Positions 1 to 10,344 of a stretch of DNA of 64,000 nucleotides are shown here, in pieces. Origin of the DNA: Ottowia sp. SB7-C50 (lineage in GTDB: Bacteria; Pseudomonadota; Gammaproteobacteria; Burkholderiales; Burkholderiaceae_C); contig NZ_CP136995.1 of assembly GCF_033110285.1 (NCBI RefSeq), positions 3,162,001 through 3,226,000 of the forward strand, read 5' to 3'. The translations under genes and the position numbers were made by a program. The notes under the pieces were generated by a model. The model saw nothing but the letters and a program-made list of their open reading frames with translations. It made no database searches and had not been told where the DNA came from. How positions within the stretch are numbered: the first letter of the stretch is position 1; the number at the start of each line of letters is the position of its first letter.

Positions 1-3000
1 GCAGCGGCCTTCGCCGGTGTTGAAACTGAATCGCCCCGGGCCGTAGCCGCGCGCCTTGGCCTCCAGCGTGTCGGCAAACAGCTTGCGCACCGTGTCCCAG
101 AAGCCGATGTAGGTCGCGGGGCAGGAGCGCGGTGTCTTCCCGATGGGGGTCTGGTCGACTTCGAGCACGCGGTCGATGGACTCGAAGCCTTGCAGGCCGG
201 TGCAACCGACCAGCGCCGGCGCCTTGCCCGCATCCATCGCGTCGCGCCCGGCCTTGGTGGCGCGCTGGCCGACCCAGGCCGCCACGTTGGCCAGTAGCAC
301 GTCGCGCGCCAGCGTCGATTTGCCCGAACCGCTGACGCCCGTCACCGCGACCAGGCGGTTCAACGGCACGGCCACGTCCACCTGCTGGAGGTTGTGCAGC
401 TGCGCGCCCAGCAGGTGCAGCCAGCGCGTGGTCACGGGCGCTGACTCTGCCGGTTCTTTTGGGGCTTTTCGAGCTGCAGCGCTTGTCCCACCTGCGCGAT
501 CAGCTTCAACTTCGATAGCGCGCCGCGCTTGCATGGGGTGCCGCATCGCATCGCGCAAATAACGGCCGGTGGCGGAATCCGCCGCCGCCTCCAGATCGGC
601 CGCTGTGCCCTCGGCCACCAGCCGCCCGCCGCGCACGCCAGCGCCGGGGCCGATGTCGATCCGGTGTTCGGCGCGGCGAATCGTCTCTTCATCGTGCTCC
701 ACCACCACCAGCGTGTTGCCTTTGCTGGAGAGCGTGTGCAGCGCGTCCAGCAAGATCTGGTTGTCGCGCGCGTGCAGGCCGATGGTGGGCTCGTCGAGCA
801 CGTAGCACACGCCTTGCAGGTTGCTGCCCAGTTGCGCGGCCAGGCGGATGCGCTGCGCCTCGCCGCCGCTCAGCGTGGGCGCGCCGCGGTCCAGCGTGAG
901 GTAGCCCAGGCCGACTTGTTCGAGGAAGTCGAGGCGGCTTTTGATCTCGGGTACCAGGTCGCGCGCGATGTCGGCGTCGCGGCCTTGGAGTTGCAGGCCG
1001 TCGAACCAGGCGCGCAGGTCGTGGACGCTCAGGTGGGCGAGTTGGGTGATGGCAACGCTGCTGCCCTCACCCCTACCCTCTCCCGCGAGCGGGAGAGGGA
1101 GTAAATCCTGCGCCGCGCCACGGGTATTGCTCCCTCGCCCCCCAGGGGAGAGGGTCGGGGTGAGGGGCTGCCGCGTATCCAGCAACACCGCCCGCGCTAC
1201 CGGATTCAGCCGCGTCCCCTGGCAAGCCGGGCACACCACGTCGCCCACGTCCTCCACCTCAGGCTCCGCAAACGTCTGCTCGCGCCCCTTCTGGTCGTCG
1301 GCCAGCACCGAATCGTCCAGCGCCTTGCGCTGCTCGCGCGTCAGTTTGACGCCCGTTCCCACGCAATCGGGACACCAGCCGTGCTTGCTGTTGTAGCTGA
1401 ACAGGCGCGGATCCAGTTCCGCATACGACGTGGCGCACACCGGACAGGCGCGTTTGGTCGAGAACACTTCGACCCGCCCGATACGCGCCGTCGGTTGCCC
1501 CGACTCCATCGCGTGGCGCAGCCCGGCGATGTCGTGCAGCACGTGCACCACACCCTTGCCGTGCTCCAGCGCGCGCGTCAGCGATTCGCGCAGCTGCGCC
1601 TCGTTGCCGGGCGTGACGGGCAGGCTCATCACGGGCAGCTCGATGGTGTGTTCCTTGAAGCGGTCGATGCGCGGGAAGTTCGTCGTCGGCAAAAACTCCC
1701 CATCCACCCGCAGGTGCGTGAAGCCGCGCGGCCGCGCCCAGTCGGCCAGTTCGGTGTACACGCCCTTGCGACCGACCACCAGCGGCGCCAGCAGGCCAAT
1801 CGTCTGGCCGCGATAGCGCGTCAGGATTTGCGCCGCGATGCGCTCGGGTGTTTGCGGCTGCACGGCGGCGCCGTCGTGTACACAGTGCTGCACGCCCAGC
1901 TTGACATACAGCAGGCGCAGGAAGTGCCACACCTCGGTGGTCGTGCCCACGGTGGATTTGCGGCCGCCGCGCGACAGGCGCTGTTCGATCGCCACGGTGG
2001 GCGGAATGCCATATACCGCATCCACCTCGGGCCGCCCCGCCGGCTGCACGATGCTGCGCGCATAGGCGTTGAGCGATTCCAGGTAACGCCGCTGCCCTTC
2101 GTTGAACAGGATGTCGAACGCCAGCGTGGATTTGCCCGAACCGCTGACGCCGGTGATGACGTTGAACTTGCCGCGTGGAATGTCGACACTCAGGTTCTTC
2201 AGGTTGTGTTCGCGCGCATGAACGATTTCGATGGCATTTTTGGGCGCTGGCGCTGATTCAGCAAGCGCAGACAGCTCTGTTTTATATAGCGATTGCTTTT
2301 CGTGCGCGACGTGGGCGCCGTGACCCAATGTGCGCAGATAGTCCCGCAGCGCAGCGCCGGTGTGCGATGTGGCGTGACGCGCCACGTCGTCTGGCGTGCC
2401 TTGCGCCACCAGTTCGCCGCCGCCCTCGCCGCCTTCCGGCCCCAGGTCGATCAGCCAGTCGCTGGCGCGCATCACGTCCAGGTTGTGCTCGATCACGATC
2501 AGGCTGTGGCCCGCGTCCAGCAGCTTGCGGAAGGCGCGCATCAGCTTGGCGATGTCGTCAAAGTGCAGGCCGGTGGTGGGCTCGTCGAACAGAAACAGTG
2601 TGCCCTTGCGCGCGGCGGGTTGGCGGCTGGCGGTGGCCGACTTGGCGGCCTGGGCCAGAAAGCCCGCGAGCTTGAGGCGCTGCGCCTCGCCGCCTGAGAG
2701 CGTGGGCACGGGCTGGCCGAGCTTCACATAGTCCAGGCCCACGTCCACGATGGGCTGCAATGCGCGGATGACGTCGCGGTCTTGCGCAAAAAGCTGCACC
2801 GCTTCGGCGACGGTGAGGTCGAGCACGTCGGCCACGTTGAGGTGGCGCGTCGCCCCGTGGCCCAGGAAATGGGGGTCAGAGTCCGATTTCCCGTCGACGG
2901 CAGCAGCCAGACGGTCGGCCGCGCCCTGGAAATCGGAATCCGACCCCAGTTTTCTTACCGGGCGCTCGATGGTCACTTCCAGAATCTCGGGGCGATAGCG

Positions 3001-5659
3001 CTTGCCATCGCAATCCGGGCAGCGCAGGTACACATCGCTCAGGAACTGCATCTCGACGTGCTCGAAGCCCGAGCCCCCGCAGGTCGGGCAGCGGCCGTCG
3101 CCGGAGTTGAAGCTGAACTTGGCGGCCGTGTAGCCGCGTTGCCGGGCCAGCGGCGCGCTCGCAAAAAGAGAGCGAATGGCGTCCCACGCGCCGACGTAGC
3201 TGACCGGGTTGGAGCGCGCCGTCTTGCCGATGGGCGACTGGTCGACGAACACCACACCGCTCAAATGGTCGGCGCCCAGCAGGCGATCGTGCGCGCCGGG
3301 CGATTCGGTCGCCTGACCGAAGTGGCGCATCAGCGCCGGCGCCAGCACGTCCTGAATCAGCGTGGATTTGCCCGAGCCGCTGACGCCTGTCACCGTGACC
3401 AGGCGCTGCAGCGGAAACTCGACGCTGATGTGCTTGAGGTTGTGATCGCTCGCGCCTTCAAGGATCAGGCGCGGCGTGTTCTCCGCGACGGCCCGACCGT
3501 AGCCGAGCCCGATGGACTTGCGCCCGCCCAGGTAGGCGCCGGTCAGCGTGTCGGCGGCGCGCAGGGCAGAAGGCGTGCCGTCGAACACGATGCGCCCGCC
3601 CGCCGCGCCGGGGCCGGGGCCGAAGTCGAGCACGCGGTCGGCCGCCAGCATCACAGCGGGGTCGTGCTCGACCACCACCAGTGTGTTGCCGGCGCGCTTC
3701 AGGCGCTGCATGGCCTCGGTGATGCGGTCCATGTCGCGCGGGTGCAGGCCGATGCTGGGCTCATCCAGCACGAACAGCGTGTTGACGAGCGAGGTGCCTA
3801 ATGCGGTGGTGAGGTTGATGCGCTGCACCTCGCCACCGCTCAGCGTGCGGCTCTGGCGATCGAGCGTGAGGTAGCCGATGCCGACGTCGGTGAGGTATTT
3901 CAGGCGGGTGGAGATCTCTTCGAGGATGAGTTTGAGCGCCTGGGCGTCGGCGCTCTTGACGCCTTCCCCCGCTGGGGGAAGGTTGGGATGGGGGCTGACC
4001 GCTTGCCCCGCGTTGGCGGGGTGGCCGTCACCCATGCCCTCTCCCAGAGGGAGAGGGAGTAAGTCCACGTCGGCGAACGCAGTCGCTGTTGCTCCCTCTC
4101 CCATTTGGGGAGAGGGCTGGGGTGAGGGGCCGGCGGCATCAACCGCTCGCGTGGACAACCCCCACCCCTGCCCTCCCCCAGCGGGGGAGGGAGACAATCC
4201 CCCATTCGTCGTCTCTGAATCGGCGCCGACAGCTACTGAATTAGAAGCGCCCAGCCGATCAAAAAACCGCCTCAACCGGTCCATCGGCAGCAGCATCAAG
4301 TCGTGCAGGCACAGCCCCGGCAGGCTTTCGAGTTGCGCGCGCGACCACGCCACGCCCTGGGGCATGAAGCGCTTTTCGGGCGGCAGCACCGCGTCGGCAT
4401 CGGCCTTGGAGCCCACGCGCCACAGCAGGCTTTCCGTCTTCAACCGCGCGCCCGCGCACACCGGGCACGGCGTGTAGCTGCGGTACTTGGACAGCAGCAC
4501 GCGGATGTGCATCTTGTACGCCTTGCTCTCCAGGTATTTGAAGAAGCGGGCAATGCCATACCACTGCTTGTTCCAGTTGCCTTCCTTGAAGCTGGGCGTG
4601 CCGTCGATCACCCACGCCTTCTGCTCGGGCGTGAGCTTGTTCCAGGCTGTGTCTCGCGGAATGCCGGCCGCTTCGGCGTAGCGCATCAAATCGTCCTGCG
4701 CTTCCTTCCAGGCGGGCGTCTGGATCGGCTTGACGGCACCTGCGCGCAGCGTGAGGCGCTCGTCCGGAATCACCAGCCCCCAGTCGACCCCGATCACGCG
4801 CCCGAAGCCGCGGCAGGCGTCGCACGCGCCCACGGCCGAGTTGAACGAGAACATCGACGGAATCGGATCGCTGTAGCGGATGTTGCTCTCGGGGCAGTGC
4901 AGGCCGGTGGAGAACTTCCATACCACCGCCTCGCCGCCCTCGTCCGCCGGCAGTGCGTGCACCGACATGCGACCACCGCCGCGCTTGAGCGCGACTTCAA
5001 TCGCCTCGATCACCCGCGCGCGCTCGGCGCCACCGATGCGAAAGCGGTCCGCGACTACGTCGAGGAGCTTCTTGCCATCGGCCTCGCGCTCCGCCTGCAC
5101 GCGCGTGAAGCCGCTGGCGGACAGCCACTGCGCCACTTCGTCGGCCGTCGCGCTCGCCGGCAACGACACGGCAAAGGTCACCACCAGACGCGGATCGCCC
5201 GCCTCCTGCGCGCGCCGTTGCAACTCGGCGTAAATGCTGTCGGCGTTGTCGTGCCGCACCGGCAGCGCGGTCTCGCGGTCGAACAACTGGCCCGCGCGGG
5301 CAAACAGCAGCTTCAGGTGGTCGTTCAATTCCGTCATCGTGCCGACGGTCGAGCGCGACGAACGCACCGGATTCGTCTGGTCGATGGCAATCGCCGGCGG
5401 CACGCCTTCCACCTTGTCGACCTGCGGCTTGTCCATGCGGTCGAGGAACTGGCGCGCGTAGGCGCTGAAGGTTTCCACATAGCGCCGCTGCCCTTCAGCG
5501 TAGAGCGTGTCGAACACCAGGCTGGACTTGCCCGAGCCGCTGGGCCCGGTGACCACCGTCATCTCGCCCGTGCGGATGTCAAGGTCCAGATGCTTCAGGT
5601 TGTGCTGGCGCGCACCACGAATGCGGATCAGGCCGGTTTTCTGGGGGGCTTTGGGTCAT
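1..5659 (-). CDS. uvrA: UvrA excinuclease ATPase, tandem double-length form (3' end outside window)
   Basis: DNA-damage recognition ATPase of nucleotide excision repair. One minus-strand frame stays open from about 5637 to base 1 (about 1,878 codons) and leaves the window. It encodes four Walker A motifs (GPSGSGKSS near 5545; TGVSGSGKST near 3385, 2145 and 335) and LSGGE signatures near 3835, 2695 and 875. Normal UvrA (about 940 aa) has two ABC modules, so this is a head-to-tail duplication. The second copy has a CPVC..CPDC zinc module near 1360-1460, and the window ends inside its last zinc region (RFSFNTGEGRC). The frame has no ATG ahead of the first Walker region. ATG 5659 would fit (MTQSPQKTGLIRIR) only if one C of the six-C run at 5643-5648 were absent. 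Repeat-derived segments lie in frame near 452-520, 1060-1180, 2237-2289, 2868-2960 and 3960-4255. Function is certain; start and integrity are not. Confidence 0.93.
1060..1180. repeat. Palindromic REP-like repeat pair inside uvrA
   Basis: Two copies of a CCCTCTCCC..GGGAGAGGG palindrome flanked by CCCTCACCCC / GGGGTGAGGG lie within the uvrA frame in the second copy, between the zinc module and the first LSGGE. Similar units occur at 3960-4200 and 38196-38240. They are translated in frame as low-complexity Pro/Arg/Ser-rich linker. Confidence 0.8.
2237..2289 (-). repeat. Dispersed repeat (ATAGCT/GCGCTTG family) forming a linker in uvrA
   Basis: Read on the minus strand, this copy runs from a tata/aaaa start through GCGCTTGCTGAATCAGCGCC to a C/A-rich end. 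It sits between the two tandem UvrA copies and is translated as an Ala/Ser/Pro-rich linker (about LYKTELSALAESAPAPKNA). A weaker member lies at 452-520 in the same gene. Confidence 0.7.
2868..2960. repeat. Short inverted-repeat element (GGGGTCAGAGTCCGATTTCC type) in uvrA
   Basis: Two imperfectly inverted 20-base arms, GGGGTCAGAGTCCGATTTCC and GGAAATCGGAATCCGACCCC, flank about 45 bases. The layout resembles a REP/BIME hairpin of the GGGGTCAG type. It lies in frame in the second ABC module of the first UvrA copy, upstream of LSGGE. No transposase is nearby. Confidence 0.7.
3960..4255. repeat. Cluster of palindromic REP-like repeats in uvrA
   Basis: About 300 bases hold successive palindromes (CCCCGCTGGGGG, CCCTCTCCCAGAGGGAGAGGG, CCCTCTCCCATTTGGGGAGAGGG, CCTCCCCCAGCGGGGGAGG) and end in a degenerate member of the GCGCTTG repeat family. 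They insert roughly 90-100 in-frame residues between FDRLGAS and the ADAQALKLILEEIS segment of the first UvrA copy. Confidence 0.8.
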
Positions 5660-5749
5660 GAATGGCGGGGGTCTGTGACAATGGACCGAGCCCCAGCCAT
5701 CGGACTGGGTTGCCGTGCGCGGCACGATCCTTCACCCAGAGTATCTGTG

Positions 5750-7672
5750 ATGCAAGTTTCGGAAATACAAGCCCTCATGGCCACGCAGCGGGTGTGGGGC
5801 CTGCTGCTCGAGGCCACGCGCCAGCGGCTGGCGCCGCAATGGCAGGCGCGCGACTTTCAGCGCGGCGACATCGTGCTGGCGCAAAGCGAGATGCCCGAGC
5901 GCCTGGGCTGGCTGCTGTCGGGCCAGGTGGCGCTGACCGACCCGGAGGCGGGCTGGAGTTTGCCCTTGCAGCCGGGTGAGCTGTTTGGCGCCGGCGCGCA
6001 GGCCGTCGATGCCACCGAAGCCGTGCACGCCACCGCCCAGGCCAACAGCCAGGTGCTGTTTCTGGATCGCGCCGCGCTGCTGCACGCCGCGCTGGCACAC
6101 CCCGCGCTGTTCATGCTGCTGCCGGCGCTGCCGCGCAATGCGCAGTCACCTGCATTGACCGCCCCCGCGCCATCGGGCAACGTGATGACGGCGCCCATCA
6201 GCCAGTTGGTGCAACGCCCGCCGGTGCAGATCGACCGCGCCGACAGCATCGCCAGCGCCGCGCGCCGCATGGCCGACGAGCGCGTGTCGTCCATCCTGCT
6301 CACACAGGACGACCAGCTGTTCGGCGTGGTCACCGACCGCGACCTGCGCAGCCGTGTGCTGGCCGCCGGCCTGGACCCGGCGCGGCCAGTGGCCGACATC
6401 GCCACGCTGGCGCCGCTGACGCTGCAAAAGAACCAGTCCATCTTCGAGGCCATGGTGCTGATGGCGCGGCAGAACATTCATCACCTGCCGGTGCTGGACG
6501 GCAACCGCGTCCTGGGCATGGTCACGGCGACCGACCTGAACCAGCACCAAAGCACCTCGGCCGTGTTCTTGACGGGCGAGATCTACCGCCAGCCCGACCT
6601 GGCCGGCCTGGTGGCGTGCAGCACGCGCGTGAAGGATCTGCAAAGCAGCCTGGCGCGGGCCGACACCAGCGCGTACAGCACCGGCATCATCATGACCTCG
6701 GTCACCGACGCCTTCACGGTGCGCCTGATCCAGCTGGCCGAGGCCGAGCTGGGCCCGCCGCCCGTGCCCTACGCCTGGGTGGCGGCCGGCTCGCAGGCCC
6801 GCATGGAGCAGACCGCGCGCACCGACCAGGACAACTGCCTGGTGCTGGCCGACGACTATCGTCCAGAGCAGCACGGCGCCTACTTCGAGCAATTCGCGCG
6901 CCGGGTGTGCGATGGGCTCAACGCGTGTGGCTACGTGCACTGCCCCGGCGACATCATGGCCATGACCGAGCGCTGGCGCCAGCCGCGCGCGCAGTGGGAC
7001 GCCTACTTCACCCAATGGACCAAGCGCCCCGACGCCATGGCGCTGATGCTGACCAGCGTCTTCTTCGACGCCCGCGCCGTGCACGGCGACGCCGGGCTGC
7101 TGCACAGCCTGCGCCGCGACATGCTGGCGCGCACCAAGGGCAACGGCCTGTTCCTGACGCACATGGTCGGCAACGCGCTGAAGCAGCGACCCGCGCTGGG
7201 CCTGTTCGGCCAGATCACCGTCAGCCGCGGCGGCGAACACCCCGGCACGGTGGACATGAAGCACAGCGCCATCGTGCCCATCGTCGACCTGGCGCGCATC
7301 TACGCGCTGGCTGGCGGGCTGGACGCCGTCAACACCCACGACCGGCTGGACGTGGCGGCCGAGGGCGGCGAAGTCAGCCCCCAGGCGGCGCGCGACCTGG
7401 CCGACGCGCTGGAGTTCATCAGCGCCCTGCGCATCGCCCACCAGACGCGCCAGATCGCGGCCGGCGAGGCGCCCGACAACTTCCTGCGGCTGGATGAGTT
7501 GTCCAGCTTCGAGCGCGGCACGCTGAAGGACGCCTTTGGCGTGGTGCACCAGCTGCAATCGGTACTGGGGCAGCGGTATTACGGGGGGGCGGGGGTGAGG
7601 GCTCGGCGCTGTTGGAATACCTTTGAACGCAAAGGGCGCAGAGGCTTCGCAAAAATCGCAGAAGTTTTTTGA
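5750..7672 (+). CDS. cNMP-binding-like / CBS / DUF294 nucleotidyltransferase-like signalling protein
   Basis: Predicted 640-aa cytoplasmic signal protein. Residues 1-130 look like a cyclic-nucleotide-binding fold (FQRGDIVLAQSEMPERLGWL). Residues about 150-270 form a CBS pair (VTDRDLRSRVLAAG, VLDGNRVLGMVTATDL). A DUF294/GlnD-like nucleotidyltransferase motif follows (GSQARMEQTARTDQDN) with a helical C-terminal domain. The ATG at 5750 is chosen because the fold begins there; the frame is open further upstream only as the antisense of uvrA. It is divergent from uvrA. A paralogue lies at 19896-21713. The match to the paralogue ends near RYYGG; the last ~25 residues read into a hairpin repeat. Removing one G from the seven-G run at 7583-7589 would end the protein at 7598, close to the paralogue's length. 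The ligand is unknown. Confidence 0.88.
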   Translation: MQVSEIQALMATQRVWGLLLEATRQRLAPQWQARDFQRGDIVLAQSEMPERLGWLLSGQVALTDPEAGWSLPLQPGELFGAGAQAVDATEAVHATAQANSQVLFLDRAALLHAALAHPALFMLLPALPRNAQSPALTAPAPSGNVMTAPISQLVQRPPVQIDRADSIASAARRMADERVSSILLTQDDQLFGVVTDRDLRSRVLAAGLDPARPVADIATLAPLTLQKNQSIFEAMVLMARQNIHHLPVLDGNRVLGMVTATDLNQHQSTSAVFLTGEIYRQPDLAGLVACSTRVKDLQSSLARADTSAYSTGIIMTSVTDAFTVRLIQLAEAELGPPPVPYAWVAAGSQARMEQTARTDQDNCLVLADDYRPEQHGAYFEQFARRVCDGLNACGYVHCPGDIMAMTERWRQPRAQWDAYFTQWTKRPDAMALMLTSVFFDARAVHGDAGLLHSLRRDMLARTKGNGLFLTHMVGNALKQRPALGLFGQITVSRGGEHPGTVDMKHSAIVPIVDLARIYALAGGLDAVNTHDRLDVAAEGGEVSPQAARDLADALEFISALRIAHQTRQIAAGEAPDNFLRLDELSSFERGTLKDAFGVVHQLQSVLGQRYYGGAGVRARRCWNTFERKGRRGFAKIAEVF

Positions 7673-7721
7673 AGTGTTCTTTTTGCGGTTTTTGCGTGGC
7701 CTTTGCGCCCTTTGCGTTCAA
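7623..7721. repeat. Long inverted repeat (GCAAAGGGCGCAGAGG family)
   Basis: The arms at 7623-7645 and 7699-7721 match as a 23-bp inverted repeat with one mismatch. The annotated stop of the upstream gene lies in the loop. A related element with GACGCGAAGGACGCAAAGG arms is at 33353-33465. It sits between convergent genes and may act as a terminator. Confidence 0.8.
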
Positions 7722-7731
7722 GAAAAACATC

Positions 7732-7790
7732 TAAAACCATAGCTTCCTGCGCTTGACAAAAAACGTTTTCAGGCACTTTTCTCTTGAAAT
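7732..7790 (+). repeat. Dispersed repeat (ATAGCT/GCGCTTG family)
   Basis: This intergenic copy has the core CCATAGCTTCCTGCGCTTGAC followed by an A/T-rich tail. It lies between the converging DUF294 and exonuclease genes. Confidence 0.6.
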
Positions 7791-7816
7791 CCTTGCAGAG
7801 CAAGCGCAAGCCACTA

Positions 7817-9973
7817 TCAATATTTAAGTCTCGCGTAATACGTCTCCCGCGCCGCCTCGCGCGCCTGCGCCAGCGTGACGATGCCCTTCTCGGCCAGCAG
7901 CGGGATCAATTGGAGCAGCACCTCGGCCGTGACCAGCGCGTCGCCCAGCGCGGTGTGGCGACCCAGCACGGCGATGCCGAAGCGCTCGGCGATGGCCTCC
8001 AGCCGGTGCGACGCTTGATGGGGGTGCACCAGTGCCGACAGCAGCAGCGTGTCCAGCACAGGCTGCTGAAAACGCAGGCCGGCGCGGCGCGCAGGCGCCT
8101 GCAAGAACTTCATGTCGAAGGCGGCGTTGTGCGCCACCAGCACCGTGTCCTGCGCGAACTGGTGGAAGGCGGGCAGCACCTCGTCGATGCGCGGCTGGCC
8201 GGCCACCATGTCGGCCGTGATGCCGTGGATGGCGATGCCCGCGGCCGGTATGGCTCGGCCCGGGTCCACCAGTTGCTCGAACGATTCCTGCCGCAGCAGC
8301 TTGCCATTGACGATGCGCGCGGCGCCGATCTGGATGATCTCGTCGCCGCCCGAGGGGTTCAGCCCCGTGGTCTCGGTATCGAACACGGTGTAGACCAAGT
8401 CGCATAAACGGCGTTCGTCGAGCGCGGTGTCGGCGCCAGCGGCGTCGAACAGGTCGAAGTCGAAGAACTCGGGCCGGCTGCCCACCGGATCGGCGCGCTC
8501 ATGCGCCTTTTCAGCGCTGCTGGCCAGCGGCAGCAGAAAGCGGAAGAAGGCCTGGTGCGACGCCCGGTCGCGCTCGAACCACATCTCGGCGTCGTGGCGC
8601 TCGATCACGTCGCGCACCGACAGCGGCAGCGTTTCGCCGCCGCTCTGCATGGGCTCCATTTCCCAACCCATCACGGTTTCGGTGCTCATGGCGTGTCCGG
8701 TCCAGACCAGGTCAAGCTGCGCGCGCGTGCCGTGCGTGGCCAGGCGCAGCATCAGCGCCCGCACGCCGAACTCATCGACCAGGCGCTGCCCCAGATGGGC
8801 CAGCGCCTGCAGCATCGAAAAACTGTCCAGCTTGAGCCACAGGGCCGCATCGACGGCGTCCGCCGCAACCGGCACCCGGCATTGCGTGCCCAGTTGGCGC
8901 ACGGCCACGTCCACGAACTCGGCACCCTGCATTTCCTCCAGCGGCCAGCGCGTGCGCAGGCTGTCGGCCGACTGCCGCGCGACGGCGTCCACGCGCTGCA
9001 CCATGGTGGCGGTCTCGTCGCGCAGCACGGCCAGAAAGCGCTCGCGCATGGCCGGCTCCAGGTCGTCGTAGCCCAGCATCTCCACCGCGGCGCGCAGGCT
9101 GGCCAGCGACGCGCGACTGCCCTCGGTCAGGCCGTGCAGCAGCCGCACGCGCGCGCTTTCTTCTTCGAAGCTGCGCGTGATGTTGTCCAGCATCAGCACG
9201 AAGCCGTCCAGCGCGGTGGCGCCGTCGCCCGGCTCGGTCACGGGCGCCACCTGCACGCGCAGCAGCTGGCCGCCGCGCGTGCCGGTGACGAACTGCGCCG
9301 ACGGCTGCGCGGCGCCGCGCGCCAGCCGCTGCTGGATGCTGTCCAGCGCGTGCGCCACCAGCTGCTGGTCGAACACGGCGTAGATGGAGCGGCCGATGCC
9401 GATCAGTTCGGCCCCGTCGGCCAGCTGTGGCGCATCCGACAGGGCGCGGAACTGCAGGCGCGCCCGCGAGTTGTACAGCAGGATGCGGCCATCGCGGTTG
9501 CACACCACCACGCTTTGCGTCAGCTCGGCCATCAGCGCGGCCAGGCGGTTGCGCTCCAGCCGCAGGCTGGCGTTGGCGCGCATCACTTCGGCGGTGACAT
9601 CGCCGCGCAGGGCATCGCGCTGCGCCGCCAGGGCGTTGATGGCGTCGGCCAGCGGCTGCTGGCCGGCCTGCCCGCGCGCCTGGATCTGCAAGGGCTGGCT
9701 CGCGGCCACGATGGCGCGCGTCTGCTCGGCCAGTTCGGGCAGCGCGACCACGCGCGGCAGCCACCAGCGGCGCAGCGCCAGCATCGCCAGCACCGCGGCG
9801 AACATCCAGGCGGCCGCCAGCAGCACGGCGCGCGAGGCCAGCCAGTGTGCAAACTGAGCGCGCCCGAGCGCGTCGAGCGAGATGTAGACCAAGCCCAGCG
9901 CCAGCGCCAGCCACGCGGCGAGCGCCAGCGCGATCCAGGCCAGCGGTTGGCGCAGCAGGCGTGCATCTCTCAA
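7817..9973 (-). CDS. Membrane-anchored degenerate histidine-kinase scaffold fused to a DEDDh 3'-5' exonuclease
   Basis: About 718 aa. The N-terminus has two membrane segments (about residues 10-35 and 45-70) and a PAS-like region (NRDGRILLYNSRARLQF). A helical stretch follows that resembles a kinase dimerisation domain (LLHGLTEGSRASLASLRAAVEML), where the usual SHELRTPL histidine motif is absent, then an ATPase-like region with no clear N or G boxes. Residues about 525-700 are a full DnaQ-type exonuclease: FDTETTG (Exo I), HNAAFD (Exo II), HTALGDALVTAE (Exo III). I chose the TTG at 9973, which overlaps the receiver's TGA; no ATG exists in this frame before the first membrane segment. It ends an operon of symporter-kinase, receiver and this gene. 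Exonuclease fold is sure; signalling role is inferred, and it may act on RNA or signal nucleotides rather than in replication. Confidence 0.85.
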   Translation of the reverse strand: MRDARLLRQPLAWIALALAAWLALALGLVYISLDALGRAQFAHWLASRAVLLAAAWMFAAVLAMLALRRWWLPRVVALPELAEQTRAIVAASQPLQIQARGQAGQQPLADAINALAAQRDALRGDVTAEVMRANASLRLERNRLAALMAELTQSVVVCNRDGRILLYNSRARLQFRALSDAPQLADGAELIGIGRSIYAVFDQQLVAHALDSIQQRLARGAAQPSAQFVTGTRGGQLLRVQVAPVTEPGDGATALDGFVLMLDNITRSFEEESARVRLLHGLTEGSRASLASLRAAVEMLGYDDLEPAMRERFLAVLRDETATMVQRVDAVARQSADSLRTRWPLEEMQGAEFVDVAVRQLGTQCRVPVAADAVDAALWLKLDSFSMLQALAHLGQRLVDEFGVRALMLRLATHGTRAQLDLVWTGHAMSTETVMGWEMEPMQSGGETLPLSVRDVIERHDAEMWFERDRASHQAFFRFLLPLASSAEKAHERADPVGSRPEFFDFDLFDAAGADTALDERRLCDLVYTVFDTETTGLNPSGGDEIIQIGAARIVNGKLLRQESFEQLVDPGRAIPAAGIAIHGITADMVAGQPRIDEVLPAFHQFAQDTVLVAHNAAFDMKFLQAPARRAGLRFQQPVLDTLLLSALVHPHQASHRLEAIAERFGIAVLGRHTALGDALVTAEVLLQLIPLLAEKGIVTLAQAREAARETYYARLKY

Positions 9974-10344
9974 GCCGCGCCCTCCAGCATCTCGGCCACT
10001 TTCTGCACCAGTTCGCGGGTTGAAAACGGCTTGATCATGTAGGCGTTGGCGCCCAGCGCCAGGCCCTTGCTGATGTCGGTGTCGCGCCCCTTGGCAGTCA
10101 GCATCAGGATGCGCACGCCGGCCAGGGCCGGGTCGGCGCGCACCGCCTGGCAGACCTCGAAGCCGGTCTTGCCCGGCATCATCACGTCCAGCAACACCAG
10201 TGCAGGCTGCTCGCGCTGGATGGTCTCCAGCGCCTGGTCGCCGTCGGTGGCCACCAGCACCTCGTAGCCTTCGCGCTTCATCAGGTATTCGAGCGAGATG
10301 ACGATGTTGGGCTCGTCGTCGGCCACCAGCAGTTTGTGCGTCAT
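9970..10344 (-). CDS. CheY-like single-domain response regulator
   Basis: A 124-aa receiver domain with no output domain. Conserved residues are visible: acidic pair D10/E11 (VADDEPN), phospho-acceptor D53 (LLDVMMPG), T83 (MLTAKG) and K105 (MIKPF). The start overlaps the stop of the symporter-kinase gene by 4 bases and the end overlaps the exonuclease-fusion start, so all three are translationally coupled. The kinase upstream is its likely phosphodonor. Having no DNA-binding domain, it probably acts by protein contact; the adjacent degenerate kinase/exonuclease is the obvious candidate partner (inference). Confidence 0.93.
   Translation of the reverse strand: MTHKLLVADDEPNIVISLEYLMKREGYEVLVATDGDQALETIQREQPALVLLDVMMPGKTGFEVCQAVRADPALAGVRILMLTAKGRDTDISKGLALGANAYMIKPFSTRELVQKVAEMLEGAA

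Noticed and set aside
1060..4255. CRISPR array in the repetitive part of uvrA.
   Set aside because: The repeats are palindromic, irregularly spaced and of several kinds, without uniform spacers; no cas genes are present.
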